DNA of 64,000 nucleotides from Thermobaculum sp042408415 (lineage in GTDB: Bacteria > Chloroflexota > Chloroflexia > Thermobaculales > Thermobaculaceae): assembly GCA_042408415.1 (NCBI GenBank), contig JBHORE010000096.1:7457-71456 (forward strand). Reading direction: 5' to 3'. The position numbers and the translations under genes were made by a program. The notes under the pieces were generated by a model. It was not told where the DNA came from and did no database searches. It worked only from the letters and a program-made list of their open reading frames with translations. Position 1 is the first letter of the stretch. Every line of letters begins with the position of its first letter. Below are positions 25,765 to 34,724 of the stretch, one piece after another.

Positions 25765-25992
25765 ATGTACTACGGGCTCACCGACAGAATCCTCAAGGAG
25801 AGATATCAGGACCTGAGAGACGCCGCTGGCCATAGATACATGGTACGTTGTCTCAAAACTCCTGGAAGGAGCAAAATGAATCTTCTAGATAAGTCGCTGT
25901 TGTGTCTAGGAGTCTACATGGTCAAGGTTGGTCTGTTATTACAAGAGCATTACTTGAGCAAAGAACTAAGAATCAGGGAGGCATCAAGATGA
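25765..25992 (+). CDS. Small protein with amphipathic/membrane helix
   Basis: A 75-residue protein from ATG 25765, preceded by GAAGGAGGGGGAA. The N-terminal half is charged and helical; residues ~39-61 (NLLDKSLLCLGVYMVKVGLLL...) form a hydrophobic helix that could lie on or cross the membrane. No family recognised. It is 24 bases after the DUF2089 gene and overlaps the DUF4097 gene by ATGA, so it is part of one operon and probably a real gene. Confidence 0.68.
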   Translation: MYYGLTDRILKERYQDLRDAAGHRYMVRCLKTPGRSKMNLLDKSLLCLGVYMVKVGLLLQEHYLSKELRIREASR

Positions 25993-27236
25993 ACATCCAA
26001 GAAATCGCGAACGGAGCTGATGAGTTACGAGTTAGCCTACTACATGGAGATATATCAGTCAGGGTGCAAGGAGAAGAATGGTCTATTAGCGTTAGTGGAG
26101 GTTTGACCCCGTCTATAGAGAGATCAGGAGATATGGTTCATATATCGCAGCCTAAGGAAGATATAAGCCTGCGCTCGATTCAGAGAATGGATCTAACTTT
26201 GTCTATACCGTCCAGTGTAAACGGGGTAAAACTTGAGACCGGTAAGGGCCAGATCGAGTTCAAGGGGCAATCTCAGTATGAAGGGGATGTGGTATGTCAC
26301 TCTGGGTGGGGGAATGTAAGCGTTGAGTCTGTTGAGGGCGACGTAAGGGTAGAAACGGGTAATGGAGATGTCAGGGTTATACAAGTAGAAGGTGATATAA
26401 CAGTCTCGACAGGTAATGGCAGAATCATAGTGACTGATTTCGAGGGTGATGTTACCCTCTCTTCGGGCAATGGGGAGGTAAAAGTGGCTTCTGGAGAGGG
26501 CGACTTAAAGGTTTCTACGGGCAATGGGGACATTAACGTCCAACAAGTTGAGGGAGATCTAAGTATAAATACTGCCCATGGGAAGGTGAATATTTCTGGT
26601 TGTGAGTCCGCGCGTATTAGGGCCTCTTCTGCCATGGGGCCGATGCGGGTGGTAGGTTGTGAGATCGGAGAGATGCAACTTAATTCCATGATGGGTGACA
26701 TCTACTTGGATTCAGAGCTAGACGAAGGTAGGTATCAAGTGTCGTCTGGCCTAGGGGATGTGGTTGTTATCTTACCTGATGATATATCTGTACGCATCGA
26801 TGCCCAGACAGGTTTTGGAAAGGTGCATTCAGAGTTCCCTCTAGTGCAAGTGGGTAGATCTGGGCCAATGGGCTTTGGTGGCGTAAGAATGGTAGGTACC
26901 ACTGGCAGCGATCATCCAGAAGCAGACCTATCAATAAAGACCGGCAAGGGCGATATCTCTATTCGTCGCGGCGATGGACAAGTTTTGCAACCTCGATCGG
27001 ATAGGTCTGAAGATGCTGAAGAGGATCTACAACAGGAGCCGACATCTATACAGGATGCTAATGTAGATACTTCTTCAGTTCCCACTCCTCAAGCTGATTA
27101 CACACCTCTGATGAAGCCTATGCTCGAGAGTAAGGGCAAAACTAACGAGGAGTTCGTAAGAGAGGTACTCAGGTCGCTATCCAAAGGCGAGATAACTCCG
27201 GACGAAGCTGAGAGACTTCTCCAGAGCGTATTATAG
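25989..27236 (+). CDS. DUF4097 beta-repeat protein with C-terminal SHOCT-like motif
   Basis: A 415-residue protein. From residue ~60 to 330 it is a repeated beta structure with short units such as GDVRVETGNGDVRV and GDITVSTGNGRIIV, the DUF4097 (YvlB-like) right-handed helix. An acidic, disordered linker (residues ~340-385) leads to REVLRSLSKGEITPDEAERLL. It lacks a signal peptide. YvlB-type proteins accompany envelope-stress systems; here it is linked to DUF2089. The true start is ATG 25989 after GGGAGGCATCAAG; longer frames reach into the small gene. Confidence 0.82.
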   Translation: MNIQEIANGADELRVSLLHGDISVRVQGEEWSISVSGGLTPSIERSGDMVHISQPKEDISLRSIQRMDLTLSIPSSVNGVKLETGKGQIEFKGQSQYEGDVVCHSGWGNVSVESVEGDVRVETGNGDVRVIQVEGDITVSTGNGRIIVTDFEGDVTLSSGNGEVKVASGEGDLKVSTGNGDINVQQVEGDLSINTAHGKVNISGCESARIRASSAMGPMRVVGCEIGEMQLNSMMGDIYLDSELDEGRYQVSSGLGDVVVILPDDISVRIDAQTGFGKVHSEFPLVQVGRSGPMGFGGVRMVGTTGSDHPEADLSIKTGKGDISIRRGDGQVLQPRSDRSEDAEEDLQQEPTSIQDANVDTSSVPTPQADYTPLMKPMLESKGKTNEEFVREVLRSLSKGEITPDEAERLLQSVL

Positions 27237-27286
27237 CCAGTTTGTATTGGATAACATAGACGTGTAGTTGGTAATATTTATCGCGT

Positions 27287-27934
27287 ATGGAAAAAGCCGC
27301 CGTATTGTGGGATCTTGATGGAGTCCTTGTGGACTCTAGACAATTTCACTATGAGTCTTGGCTATATGTAGCCCGCCCTAGGAGTGTGGAGATTAGCTAT
27401 CAGGATTTTCTCCCGACTTTTGGGATGAGAAATCCTGATGCTATTCGTGTCTTGTTTGGGGATCTTCATGAGGAAGAGATAAACAGAATAGCTGAAGACA
27501 AAGAGAGATACTTCCGTGAGTCTATTAGAGGGAGAATTAAGCCACTTCCTGGAGCTTATAACCTGGTAGTGTCTTTGCATGCGAACGGACACAAGCAGGC
27601 TATAGCTTCTTCTACTCCCAGGTTGAATATAGAGGCGATATTGACAGAGATCGGCTTGAAGGGCTGCTTTGACGAAATAGTATCTGGGGATGACGTCGAA
27701 AATGGTAAGCCTAACCCTGAGATATTCCTCCTGGCTGCCGACAAGCTTGGTGTTGATCCTCAGTGTTGCGTCGTTGTTGAAGATGCTGTAGTGGGAGTTC
27801 AGGCTGGTAAAGCCGCGGGGATGAAGGTTTTTGCTGTTGCCGGGACGCGACTACCAGAGGATCTACATCTTGCCGATAGGGTCGTTCACTCTTTGGAAGA
27901 GTTATCCCCTGAGGACTTTCAGATAGATTGCTAA
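27287..27934 (+). CDS. HAD hydrolase, beta-phosphoglucomutase-like
   Basis: A 215-residue HAD of subfamily IA. Motif I is LWDLDGVLVDS, motif II AIASSTPRLN, motif III GKPNPEIFLLAA and motif IV VVVEDAVVGVQAGKAAGM. The pattern fits beta-phosphoglucomutase and related sugar phosphatases. The cap is helical, residues ~20-80. Substrate not settled; proximity to glycogen phosphorylase (28955) is compatible with sugar-phosphate metabolism but weak evidence. Confidence 0.83.
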   Translation: MEKAAVLWDLDGVLVDSRQFHYESWLYVARPRSVEISYQDFLPTFGMRNPDAIRVLFGDLHEEEINRIAEDKERYFRESIRGRIKPLPGAYNLVVSLHANGHKQAIASSTPRLNIEAILTEIGLKGCFDEIVSGDDVENGKPNPEIFLLAADKLGVDPQCCVVVEDAVVGVQAGKAAGMKVFAVAGTRLPEDLHLADRVVHSLEELSPEDFQIDC

Positions 27935-27935
27935 T

Positions 27936-28802
27936 CTATATGCCTGAATTTGTATTGTCTTCGTCCACGGATTTAGGATAGGAGCCCAAAACTTTTACCC
28001 ATCTCGACTGTTTATTTAGACAATCTAAGGCTCTCATTAAATCCGGGTCGGTTACCCACCCTTGACAATCTACATAAAATATATATTCCCATCCTTCGCC
28101 TCGCGAGGGTCTTGACTCTATCTTCGTTAGGTTTACGTTGTTTTCGGCAAAGCACCCAAGGGCATGATAGAGAGCCCCGGGCTTGTTGGGGGTTGAGAAC
28201 ACCAGCGTAGTCTTGCCTTCCTCGCTGGGTTGCTCTATATGTACTACAGGCGATCGGCCTATTATCACAAATCTTGTACGGTTAGTTTTGTTGTCTTCTA
28301 TGTTGGCTGCTAAAACCTTTAGTTCCCATACCTCAGCTGCTCTACTTGAAGCTACAGCGGCGATAGTAGGATCTTGCAGCTCGGATACAAGCTTGGCTGC
28401 GCCTGCCGTGTCGTAATACGCGACAGGCTGTATATTATGTGCTCGTAACCAGTTTGCTGCTTGAGCCAATGCCTGTGGATGAGAATAAGCTTTATTAATC
28501 CTAGCCAGCTCAGTATCCTGTACACCTAGAAGGCAGTGCCGCACTCTAAGCTCATGCTCGCCTCTGATAAATATTTTGCCGGCATACTCGAGCAATAGGT
28601 CGTAGGTTTCATGTATGCTACCTGCTTGTGAGTTCTCTACAGGGACCACCGCTAAGTCTGTATGCTTGTTAGCCACCGATTCAAAGACATCCCTTAGTGA
28701 TGGTAACGGTACAGGCTCGCATCCCGGCACAGAAAGTAGAGAAGCTTCTTCGCTATATGCTCCTGGTTCTCCCTGAAACGCTACGCGCTGTCTATCTGTC
28801 AT
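27936..28802 (-). CDS. pheA: Prephenate dehydratase
   Basis: A 288-residue monofunctional enzyme turning prephenate into phenylpyruvate for phenylalanine synthesis. N-terminal GEPGAYSEEA, VVPVENSQAGSI and NRTRFVIIGR are catalytic-domain motifs. Residues ~200-275 form an ACT domain with NKPGALYHAL and KIESRPSRGEGWEY, the phenylalanine-binding ESRP site, so feedback inhibition is expected. ATG follows TAGGAAGGTGCG. It converges with the HAD gene, the stops almost touching. Confidence 0.93.
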   Translation of the reverse strand: MTDRQRVAFQGEPGAYSEEASLLSVPGCEPVPLPSLRDVFESVANKHTDLAVVPVENSQAGSIHETYDLLLEYAGKIFIRGEHELRVRHCLLGVQDTELARINKAYSHPQALAQAANWLRAHNIQPVAYYDTAGAAKLVSELQDPTIAAVASSRAAEVWELKVLAANIEDNKTNRTRFVIIGRSPVVHIEQPSEEGKTTLVFSTPNKPGALYHALGCFAENNVNLTKIESRPSRGEGWEYIFYVDCQGWVTDPDLMRALDCLNKQSRWVKVLGSYPKSVDEDNTNSGI

Positions 28803-28831
28803 CGCACCTTCCTATAGCCGCTTTTGTCTTA

Positions 28832-28859
28832 TTGTGCCAGACAGGGCGGCATGTATAGA
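28832..28859 (+). promoter_or_regulatory. Candidate promoter for glgP
   Basis: TTGTGC (28832-28837) and TATAGA (28854-28859) with a 16-bp spacer lie ~95 bp before the glycogen phosphorylase start. Moderate match only. Confidence 0.3.
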
Positions 28860-28954
28860 AGATCGTTAGAGGCTCTATTTGCTACTATTAGGGATGTGAC
28901 GATAAAGAGATTGGTGCAGGATAAAAACAATGATTGTGAGGGTGATGCAAAGGT

Positions 28955-31039
28955 ATGAGTCAAGATATAGAAATTAGGAATAAACTGAATGATCTAGCTT
29001 ATAACCTTAAGTGGAGTTGGACTCCATCCACTGGAGAGCTATTTTCCTATATAGATCCCGAAAAATGGCGGAAAACCAAGCATAATCCAGTGCTGCTGCT
29101 AAAGCAGGTATCTGATGAAAGGCTGCAGGTACTTCTAGCTGATAAGTCGTTTGTAGATAGGGTTAACCAAGAGCATGCTTTCCTTCAACAGTATCTTGAG
29201 GCTAATAACACTTGGTTCACAGAAAATTATGGCGTCAAGGATTTCAGCGTTGCCTATTTCTCAGCTGAGTTTGGCTTAGTAGAGTGTCTCCCCATCTATT
29301 CTGGAGGTCTGGGAGTGCTCGCTGGTGACCATCTTAAGTCCGCTAGCGATCTGGGTGTTCCTCTGGTGGGGGTAGGTCTGCTCTATAAGAATGGCTACTT
29401 CTTTCAGAAGATAGATGAGAATGGTTGGCAGCGAGAGGAGTATCCAGATATGAACTATCTGGACACTCCGATAACACTGGTAACCGACATGTCGGGCAAT
29501 CGAGTAATAGGCGAGGTTGATGTCGCCGACGCTGTGGTTAAGTTCCAGATATGGAAGGCAAAGGTAGGGAGGGTAGACCTATATCTTCTAGATACTAATT
29601 TAGAAGAGAATGAGGCCCCCTACAGGGATATAACCGATAAGCTTTATGGGGGGGATTCTGAAAAGCGCATTCAACAGGAGATCGTGCTTGGGATCGGGGG
29701 CATCAAGGCTCTGCGAATGCTTGGGCTATATCCCCAGGTCTATCATATGAACGAGGGACACTCAGCGTTCCTCGTCCTTGAGCGCATGAGGGAGATGATC
29801 CAGGATATGGGCAAGAGCTTCGAAGATGCTCTAGAAACTGTGCGATCTACTAACGTTTTTACTACTCATACCCCTGTAGCTGCTGGACATGACTACTTCT
29901 CAATCGATCTGATCAAGAGATATCTACAGTCTTATATTAACAAGTTAGGTATCTCATTTGAGCAGTTGTTGGCCTTGGGAAGGAAGAACCCAGAAGATGA
30001 AAACGAACTCTTCTGCATGACCGTGCTTGCATTGAAAGCATCCGGTAAAAACAACGGCGTAAGTAAGTTGCATGGTCGAGTCTCTCAGGAAATGTGGCAA
30101 TCCATATGGCCGAAGCTGCCTGTCGAAGATGTGCCGATTGGTTATGTTACCAATGGTGTGCACGCGCCTACATGGTTATCCAATTCTCTTAGAGATGTTC
30201 TAATCGGATCAGGGGAGAATATAGATTGGCAGAAAATATTGGAGGTGGATGACGAACTTTTATGGCGTCTGCACCAGGAGCTCAAGAGACAATTGATCGA
30301 GTTCGTCAATAGCAGGTCGAAGATAGGTGAGCTAGGAAATCTTACTGCTGATGTCCTGACTATAGGATTTGCCAGGAGATTTGCTACTTATAAGAGAGCG
30401 ACTTTGCTCTTTAGTGATGAAGAGAAGCTTGCTGCTATATTAAATAATCCTCAGTATCCAGTACAGATACTGTTCTCGGGCAAGGCACATCCGCGTGACA
30501 ACGGCGGTAAGGAGCTGATACAAAAGATCGTACAACTCTCCAAGCGTGAGCCCTTCCTTGGAAAGATAGCCTTTATAGAGGATTATGACCTAGATATTGC
30601 CCGTCACCTTGTTAGGGGATGCGATGTTTGGCTGAATAATCCAGTACGTCCAATGGAGGCAAGCGGTACTAGTGGAATGAAAGCCAGCATGAATGGGGTG
30701 CTTAATGCAAGTACCCTGGATGGATGGTGGGCAGAAGCCTGGGAATCCCTAAACAAAGGTAAAGATGGCTTTGGATGGGCTATAGGCGATGGGAAAGTCT
30801 ACGAAAACCCAGAAGTGCAGAACGAGGTGGAATCGAGAGCAATATATGAGTTGCTAGAAGCAAGCATAATTCCCCTCTTCTACGATCGAGATGAAAAGGG
30901 GATCCCTCATAAATGGGTCAGGATGATGAAGGAGGCTATATCTAGTTTGGGGCCTAAGTTTACCACCGATAGAATGCTGAGAGAATATGTGGAAAGCTTC
31001 TATATGGTGGGTCGTACCGGTGATAAGATATTAGTGTAA
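28955..31039 (+). CDS. glgP: Alpha-glucan phosphorylase
   Basis: A 694-residue GT35 enzyme that releases glucose-1-phosphate from glycogen or maltodextrin. AYFSAEFGLVECLPIYSGGLG is near residue 100 and the pyridoxal-phosphate lysine is K576 in EASGTSGMKASMNG. The length, shorter than classical ~830-residue glycogen phosphorylases, puts it in the short maltodextrin-phosphorylase-like group common in thermophiles, which lacks the N-terminal regulatory helix. It starts after GGGTGATGCAAAGGT. Confidence 0.93.
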   Translation: MSQDIEIRNKLNDLAYNLKWSWTPSTGELFSYIDPEKWRKTKHNPVLLLKQVSDERLQVLLADKSFVDRVNQEHAFLQQYLEANNTWFTENYGVKDFSVAYFSAEFGLVECLPIYSGGLGVLAGDHLKSASDLGVPLVGVGLLYKNGYFFQKIDENGWQREEYPDMNYLDTPITLVTDMSGNRVIGEVDVADAVVKFQIWKAKVGRVDLYLLDTNLEENEAPYRDITDKLYGGDSEKRIQQEIVLGIGGIKALRMLGLYPQVYHMNEGHSAFLVLERMREMIQDMGKSFEDALETVRSTNVFTTHTPVAAGHDYFSIDLIKRYLQSYINKLGISFEQLLALGRKNPEDENELFCMTVLALKASGKNNGVSKLHGRVSQEMWQSIWPKLPVEDVPIGYVTNGVHAPTWLSNSLRDVLIGSGENIDWQKILEVDDELLWRLHQELKRQLIEFVNSRSKIGELGNLTADVLTIGFARRFATYKRATLLFSDEEKLAAILNNPQYPVQILFSGKAHPRDNGGKELIQKIVQLSKREPFLGKIAFIEDYDLDIARHLVRGCDVWLNNPVRPMEASGTSGMKASMNGVLNASTLDGWWAEAWESLNKGKDGFGWAIGDGKVYENPEVQNEVESRAIYELLEASIIPLFYDRDEKGIPHKWVRMMKEAISSLGPKFTTDRMLREYVESFYMVGRTGDKILV

Positions 31040-31056
31040 TTTCTGGACTTTAAACT

Positions 31057-31096
31057 AGAGAACTGCAGGTGCTCATATGAGCACCTGCAGTTCTCT
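31057..31096. terminator. 40-bp perfect palindrome between glgP and htpX
   Basis: Positions 31057-31076 and 31077-31096 are exact reverse complements, centred on CATATG. It separates convergent glgP and htpX and may terminate both. The core GCAGGTGCTCAT resembles the outer stem of the element at 39550-39623. Confidence 0.65.
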
Positions 31097-31105
31097 TTAT
31101 AAATG

Positions 31106-31993
31106 CTAGCTGAAAGCGAAGGATGTCCCGTGCATCTGTTGAGCAATCTGGTAAAGCCTTGCGACTCTCTTGGCCACTGGAGGATGCGTACTGAACAAAG
31201 AGGCCAGATCTGCACCTCTCAGTGGCTGCACTATGAAGAGATGGGATGCTGCAGGATTGACTCTCATCGGATGCATCGCCACAGATGCCTCAAGTTTTTG
31301 TAAGGCCGATGCCAGATCTAGCGGTCTTCCCGTCAGCCTGGCAGCTCCCTCGTCAGCTGCATACTCCCTGGATCTAGAGATTGCTAGCTGTACTAATGTA
31401 GCCGCTATCGGCGCTACTATGATCACTAATAGTGCGCCTAATGGATTAGCACCACCCTCGCGATCGTCAGATCTACTGTATCCGCCGAATATGAACGCCC
31501 ACCGCGCCATATTCGCCAGGAACATGATAGCACCAGCTATGGTAGCTACAATAGTTTGTATGAGTGTATCTCGGTTTCTTACATGAGTCAGCTCGTGAGC
31601 AATTACCCCGGCTAGCTCTTCCCTATTTAAGATACTCATTATTCCTGTTGTTACAGCTACTGCCGCATGCTTGGGATCTCGGCCTGTTGCGAAAGCATTA
31701 GCTGCAGGAGTGTCTATAACATATACCCTGGGTTTCGGTATCCTAGCTTGCTGAGCTAGCTGATCCACAATTTGATGCAGCTCTGGAGCCTCGTCCCATC
31801 CAACTTCTCGGGCTCCAGTCATCATAAGAGCTATCTTATCGCTGTACCAATAGGAAAAGAAGTTCATGCCTAGGGCAAGTATGAAAGCAAATACTAGCCC
31901 CTGCCTACCGCCCAGCAGCATGCCTACTAACAGAAACAATCCTGTCAGTAGTGTGAGTAGGAGTACTGTCTTTATACCGTTCTTTGATGTCAC
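31106..31993 (-). CDS. htpX: HtpX membrane zinc metalloprotease
   Basis: A 295-residue M48 protease. Two N-terminal membrane helices (residues ~8-45), then the catalytic HELTHVRNRD motif, two further hydrophobic segments, and the third zinc ligand E in SREYAADEGAARL. HtpX degrades misfolded membrane proteins. The C-terminal STHPPVAKRVARL motif is also typical. Start is GTG 31991-31993 with GGAGG ten bases upstream. Confidence 0.93.
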   Translation of the reverse strand: MTSKNGIKTVLLLTLLTGLFLLVGMLLGGRQGLVFAFILALGMNFFSYWYSDKIALMMTGAREVGWDEAPELHQIVDQLAQQARIPKPRVYVIDTPAANAFATGRDPKHAAVAVTTGIMSILNREELAGVIAHELTHVRNRDTLIQTIVATIAGAIMFLANMARWAFIFGGYSRSDDREGGANPLGALLVIIVAPIAATLVQLAISRSREYAADEGAARLTGRPLDLASALQKLEASVAMHPMRVNPAASHLFIVQPLRGADLASLFSTHPPVAKRVARLYQIAQQMHGTSFAFS

Positions 31994-32057
31994 CTCGTCG
32001 AGGCCTCCGCAATCTAGTATTGTCTACATAAAACTATATCCGTGCTTGTTATCTCAG

Positions 32058-32468
32058 TCAAACAGCTGAGGGAATGAGATTAACCTGAACCTTTCTTACG
32101 AGATTGTCCACATTAGTGTCAACTAGTACTATGGACTGCCAGGTTCCTAACTGTAGTCGTTTATCTCTCACAGCTAATACTAGAAAAGGAGAGATGAAAG
32201 CCGGCAATATATGGTCTCTCCCGTGTCCTGGAGATCCATGTGCGTGTCTATAGTTGGAACTTTTGGGAAATAGTTGGTCTATCGTATTAATTAGATCTTG
32301 CTCAGAACCTGACCCTGTCTCCATCAATGCCAATCCAGCTGTGGCGTGTGGTACGAAGATGTGTACCAATCCTTCCTGTAAATCTTTAACTGCGCCTTCT
32401 ATTTTACTCGTAATATCTACCACAGCAGGCTTATTACCAGTGTTGATCGTAAACTCAATAGTCTTCAC
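32058..32468 (-). CDS. YjbQ/UPF0047 family protein
   Basis: A 136-residue protein with the family motifs VHIFVPHATAGLALME, DHILPAFISP and LGTWQSIVLVD. The conserved His, Asp and Glu residues form a small active site. Members have been described as secondary thiamine-phosphate synthases, though the physiological role is unclear. GTG 32466-32468 follows GGGAGGTATAAAGA. Confidence 0.9.
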   Translation of the reverse strand: MKTIEFTINTGNKPAVVDITSKIEGAVKDLQEGLVHIFVPHATAGLALMETGSGSEQDLINTIDQLFPKSSNYRHAHGSPGHGRDHILPAFISPFLVLAVRDKRLQLGTWQSIVLVDTNVDNLVRKVQVNLIPSAV

Positions 32469-32590
32469 TCTTTATACCTCCCGATTCACTTGATCCTAGC
32501 AGGTTTACCTTGGATTTTACTCTTAGAATATAGTGATATAATGCTGAATCGAAAGCTATCTGTTCTCTATATTTTGCAGGAGGAGATGTC

Positions 32591-34573
32591 ATGAGTGACT
32601 CGATACATGATATCGCTATAGAAAGCCTCATGAAGGAGGAGCGTATATTTGATCCTCCTGAAGAGTTTCGTAAGAGAGCGAACGTCAATTCCCCCGATAT
32701 CTATAAGAAGGCTGAGGAGAACTTTGAAGCATTCTGGGATGAGCTTGCCAAAAGCGAGCTCCATTGGTTCGAACCTTATCAAAAAGTGCTGGATTGGAAT
32801 CCTCCTTATGCGAGATGGTTTGATGGTGGCAAAATTAACGTCTCCTACAATTGCTTAGATAGGCATGTCCTCTCAGGTGGTGGTGACAAGATTGCTTACT
32901 ATTGGGAGGGTGAGCCCGGCGATACACGTGAGGTAACCTATGCAGAACTCCTTAGAGATGTAAAGAAGTGTGCTAATGCTCTCAAGCAGCTTGGAGTGCA
33001 GAAGGGTGATAGAGTGGCCATATATATGCCTATGGTGCCGGAACTCCCGGTTGCTATGCTTGCATGTGCCCGTATAGGGGCTCCTCACACTGTGGTGTTT
33101 GGAGGATTTTCAGCCGATGCATTAGCTGGCAGAATAAATGATTCCCAGGCTAAGGTTCTTATTACTGCTGATGGCGGATATCGTAAGGGGAATATAGTCC
33201 CCCTCAAGAAAAACGCAGATGAGGCTCTAAAGAATACATCTAGTGTCGAGAAGGTAATAGTCCTCAGTAGAACAGGACATGATGTAGACATGACTCCTGG
33301 TAGGGATATCTGGTGGCATGACATTGTTCCAAATCAGTCCGAGGACTGCCCCGCCGAGCCGCTCGATTCAGAGCATATGCTATATCTGTTGTATACCTCC
33401 GGTACTACTGCGAAGCCCAAAGGTATAGTCCATACGAGTGCTGGATATCTACTTGGTGTATCCCTGACCCACAAGTGGATATTTGACATAAAGCCTGAAG
33501 ATGTCTATTGGTGCGCTGCTGATATAGGTTGGGTTACAGGGCACTCCTATATAGTCTATGGGCCCCTAGCTAATCATACTACCAGCGTTATCTATGAAGG
33601 GGCGCCAGATTATCCGGGACCTGACCGTTGGTGGTCAATAATAGAGAAGTATAAAGTGACCATACTCTATACAGCTCCAACAGCTATAAGGGCACACATG
33701 AAGTGGGGTCCTCAACATGCTCAGGCTCACGATCTGTCTTCTCTCCGTCTGCTTGGTTCAGTGGGCGAACCGATCAACCCTGAGGCGTGGCTGTGGTACC
33801 ACAAGTATATAGGTGGGGAGAGGTGCCCTGTGGTAGACACCTGGTGGCAGACCGAGACAGGTATGATCATGATAAGCCCGCTACCAGGTATAACTCGTCT
33901 CAAGCCAGGATCTGCTACCTTCCCCTTCCCCGGGGTTCAGGCAGATGTTGTTGATGAACAGGGCAATAGTGTCCCACCTGGGGTAGGAGGGTATCTTGTC
34001 CTCAAGAGGCCATGGCCAGCGATGCTTAGGGGAATATACGGAGATCCCGATAGATATGTTCAGACTTATTGGAGCAGGTTTCCTAATATCTATTTCTCAG
34101 GAGACGGAGCTAAGCGCGATGAAGACGGTTACTTCTGGCTCTTGGGTAGAGTGGACGATGTAATGAACGTTTCTGGGCATAGAATATCAACCATAGAAGT
34201 GGAAAGTGCGCTTGTTGATGATCCGCGCGTTGCTGAAGCAGCTGTTATAGGGCAACACGACGAGGTAACGGGTGAGGCTATATTTGCATTCGTGATTCTT
34301 AAGTCCGATGTCGAGCCTACACCCGAGCTCGGAGAAGAACTACGCCAGCACGTTGCGAGGAAAATAGGTCCTATAGCTAGACCTAAACGCATCATGTTTA
34401 CTCCTGACCTGCCGAAGACTCGTAGTGGAAAGATCATGAGGAGATTGCTGCGAGATATAGCGAATGATCGTCAGCTTGGAGATACTACTACTCTTGCAGA
34501 TGCATCAGTAGTTGAGTTAATACAGAACGCCACCAAGGCTAACGTTGAGGATGAGGACTCGGTAAGGCGTTAG
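32591..34573 (+). CDS. acs: Acetyl-CoA synthetase, AMP-forming
   Basis: A 660-residue adenylate-forming enzyme that activates acetate. LYTSGTTAKPKGIVHT is the phosphate loop, DTWWQTETG the acetyl-CoA-synthetase signature, and PKTRSGKIMRRLLR holds the catalytic lysine K614, the residue that Pat-type acetyltransferases modify in other bacteria. Length is normal. ATG follows GCAGGAGGAGATGTC and a TATAAT at 32537-32542. A GNAT-fusion gene that could modify it is at 42105. Confidence 0.93.
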   Translation: MSDSIHDIAIESLMKEERIFDPPEEFRKRANVNSPDIYKKAEENFEAFWDELAKSELHWFEPYQKVLDWNPPYARWFDGGKINVSYNCLDRHVLSGGGDKIAYYWEGEPGDTREVTYAELLRDVKKCANALKQLGVQKGDRVAIYMPMVPELPVAMLACARIGAPHTVVFGGFSADALAGRINDSQAKVLITADGGYRKGNIVPLKKNADEALKNTSSVEKVIVLSRTGHDVDMTPGRDIWWHDIVPNQSEDCPAEPLDSEHMLYLLYTSGTTAKPKGIVHTSAGYLLGVSLTHKWIFDIKPEDVYWCAADIGWVTGHSYIVYGPLANHTTSVIYEGAPDYPGPDRWWSIIEKYKVTILYTAPTAIRAHMKWGPQHAQAHDLSSLRLLGSVGEPINPEAWLWYHKYIGGERCPVVDTWWQTETGMIMISPLPGITRLKPGSATFPFPGVQADVVDEQGNSVPPGVGGYLVLKRPWPAMLRGIYGDPDRYVQTYWSRFPNIYFSGDGAKRDEDGYFWLLGRVDDVMNVSGHRISTIEVESALVDDPRVAEAAVIGQHDEVTGEAIFAFVILKSDVEPTPELGEELRQHVARKIGPIARPKRIMFTPDLPKTRSGKIMRRLLRDIANDRQLGDTTTLADASVVELIQNATKANVEDEDSVRR

Positions 34574-34587
34574 TAACAAAGAGCTCT

Positions 34588-34613
34588 AAGGGAGCGGATA
34601 TACCCGCTCCCTT
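34588..34613 (+). terminator. acs terminator hairpin
   Basis: AAGGGAGCGG (34588-34597) and CCGCTCCCTT (34604-34613), perfect 10-bp stem, 6-nt loop, 15 bases after the acs stop. Followed by GACCCTCC, not a U-tract. Confidence 0.6.
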
Positions 34614-34724
34614 GACCCTCCCTAGGGCGCAAGGTATATTGTAAAAGAAATGTAGCAGGTGCAAATTGTTTCAATCGCCATTTGATGCTTTGATTTTCGA
34701 GCTTACTTGTGCCCGGAGGATGCT

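Noticed and set aside
34614..34724. Cobalamin riboswitch before cbiM
   Set aside because: The 111-bp gap is too short and no B12-box-like sequence is visible.
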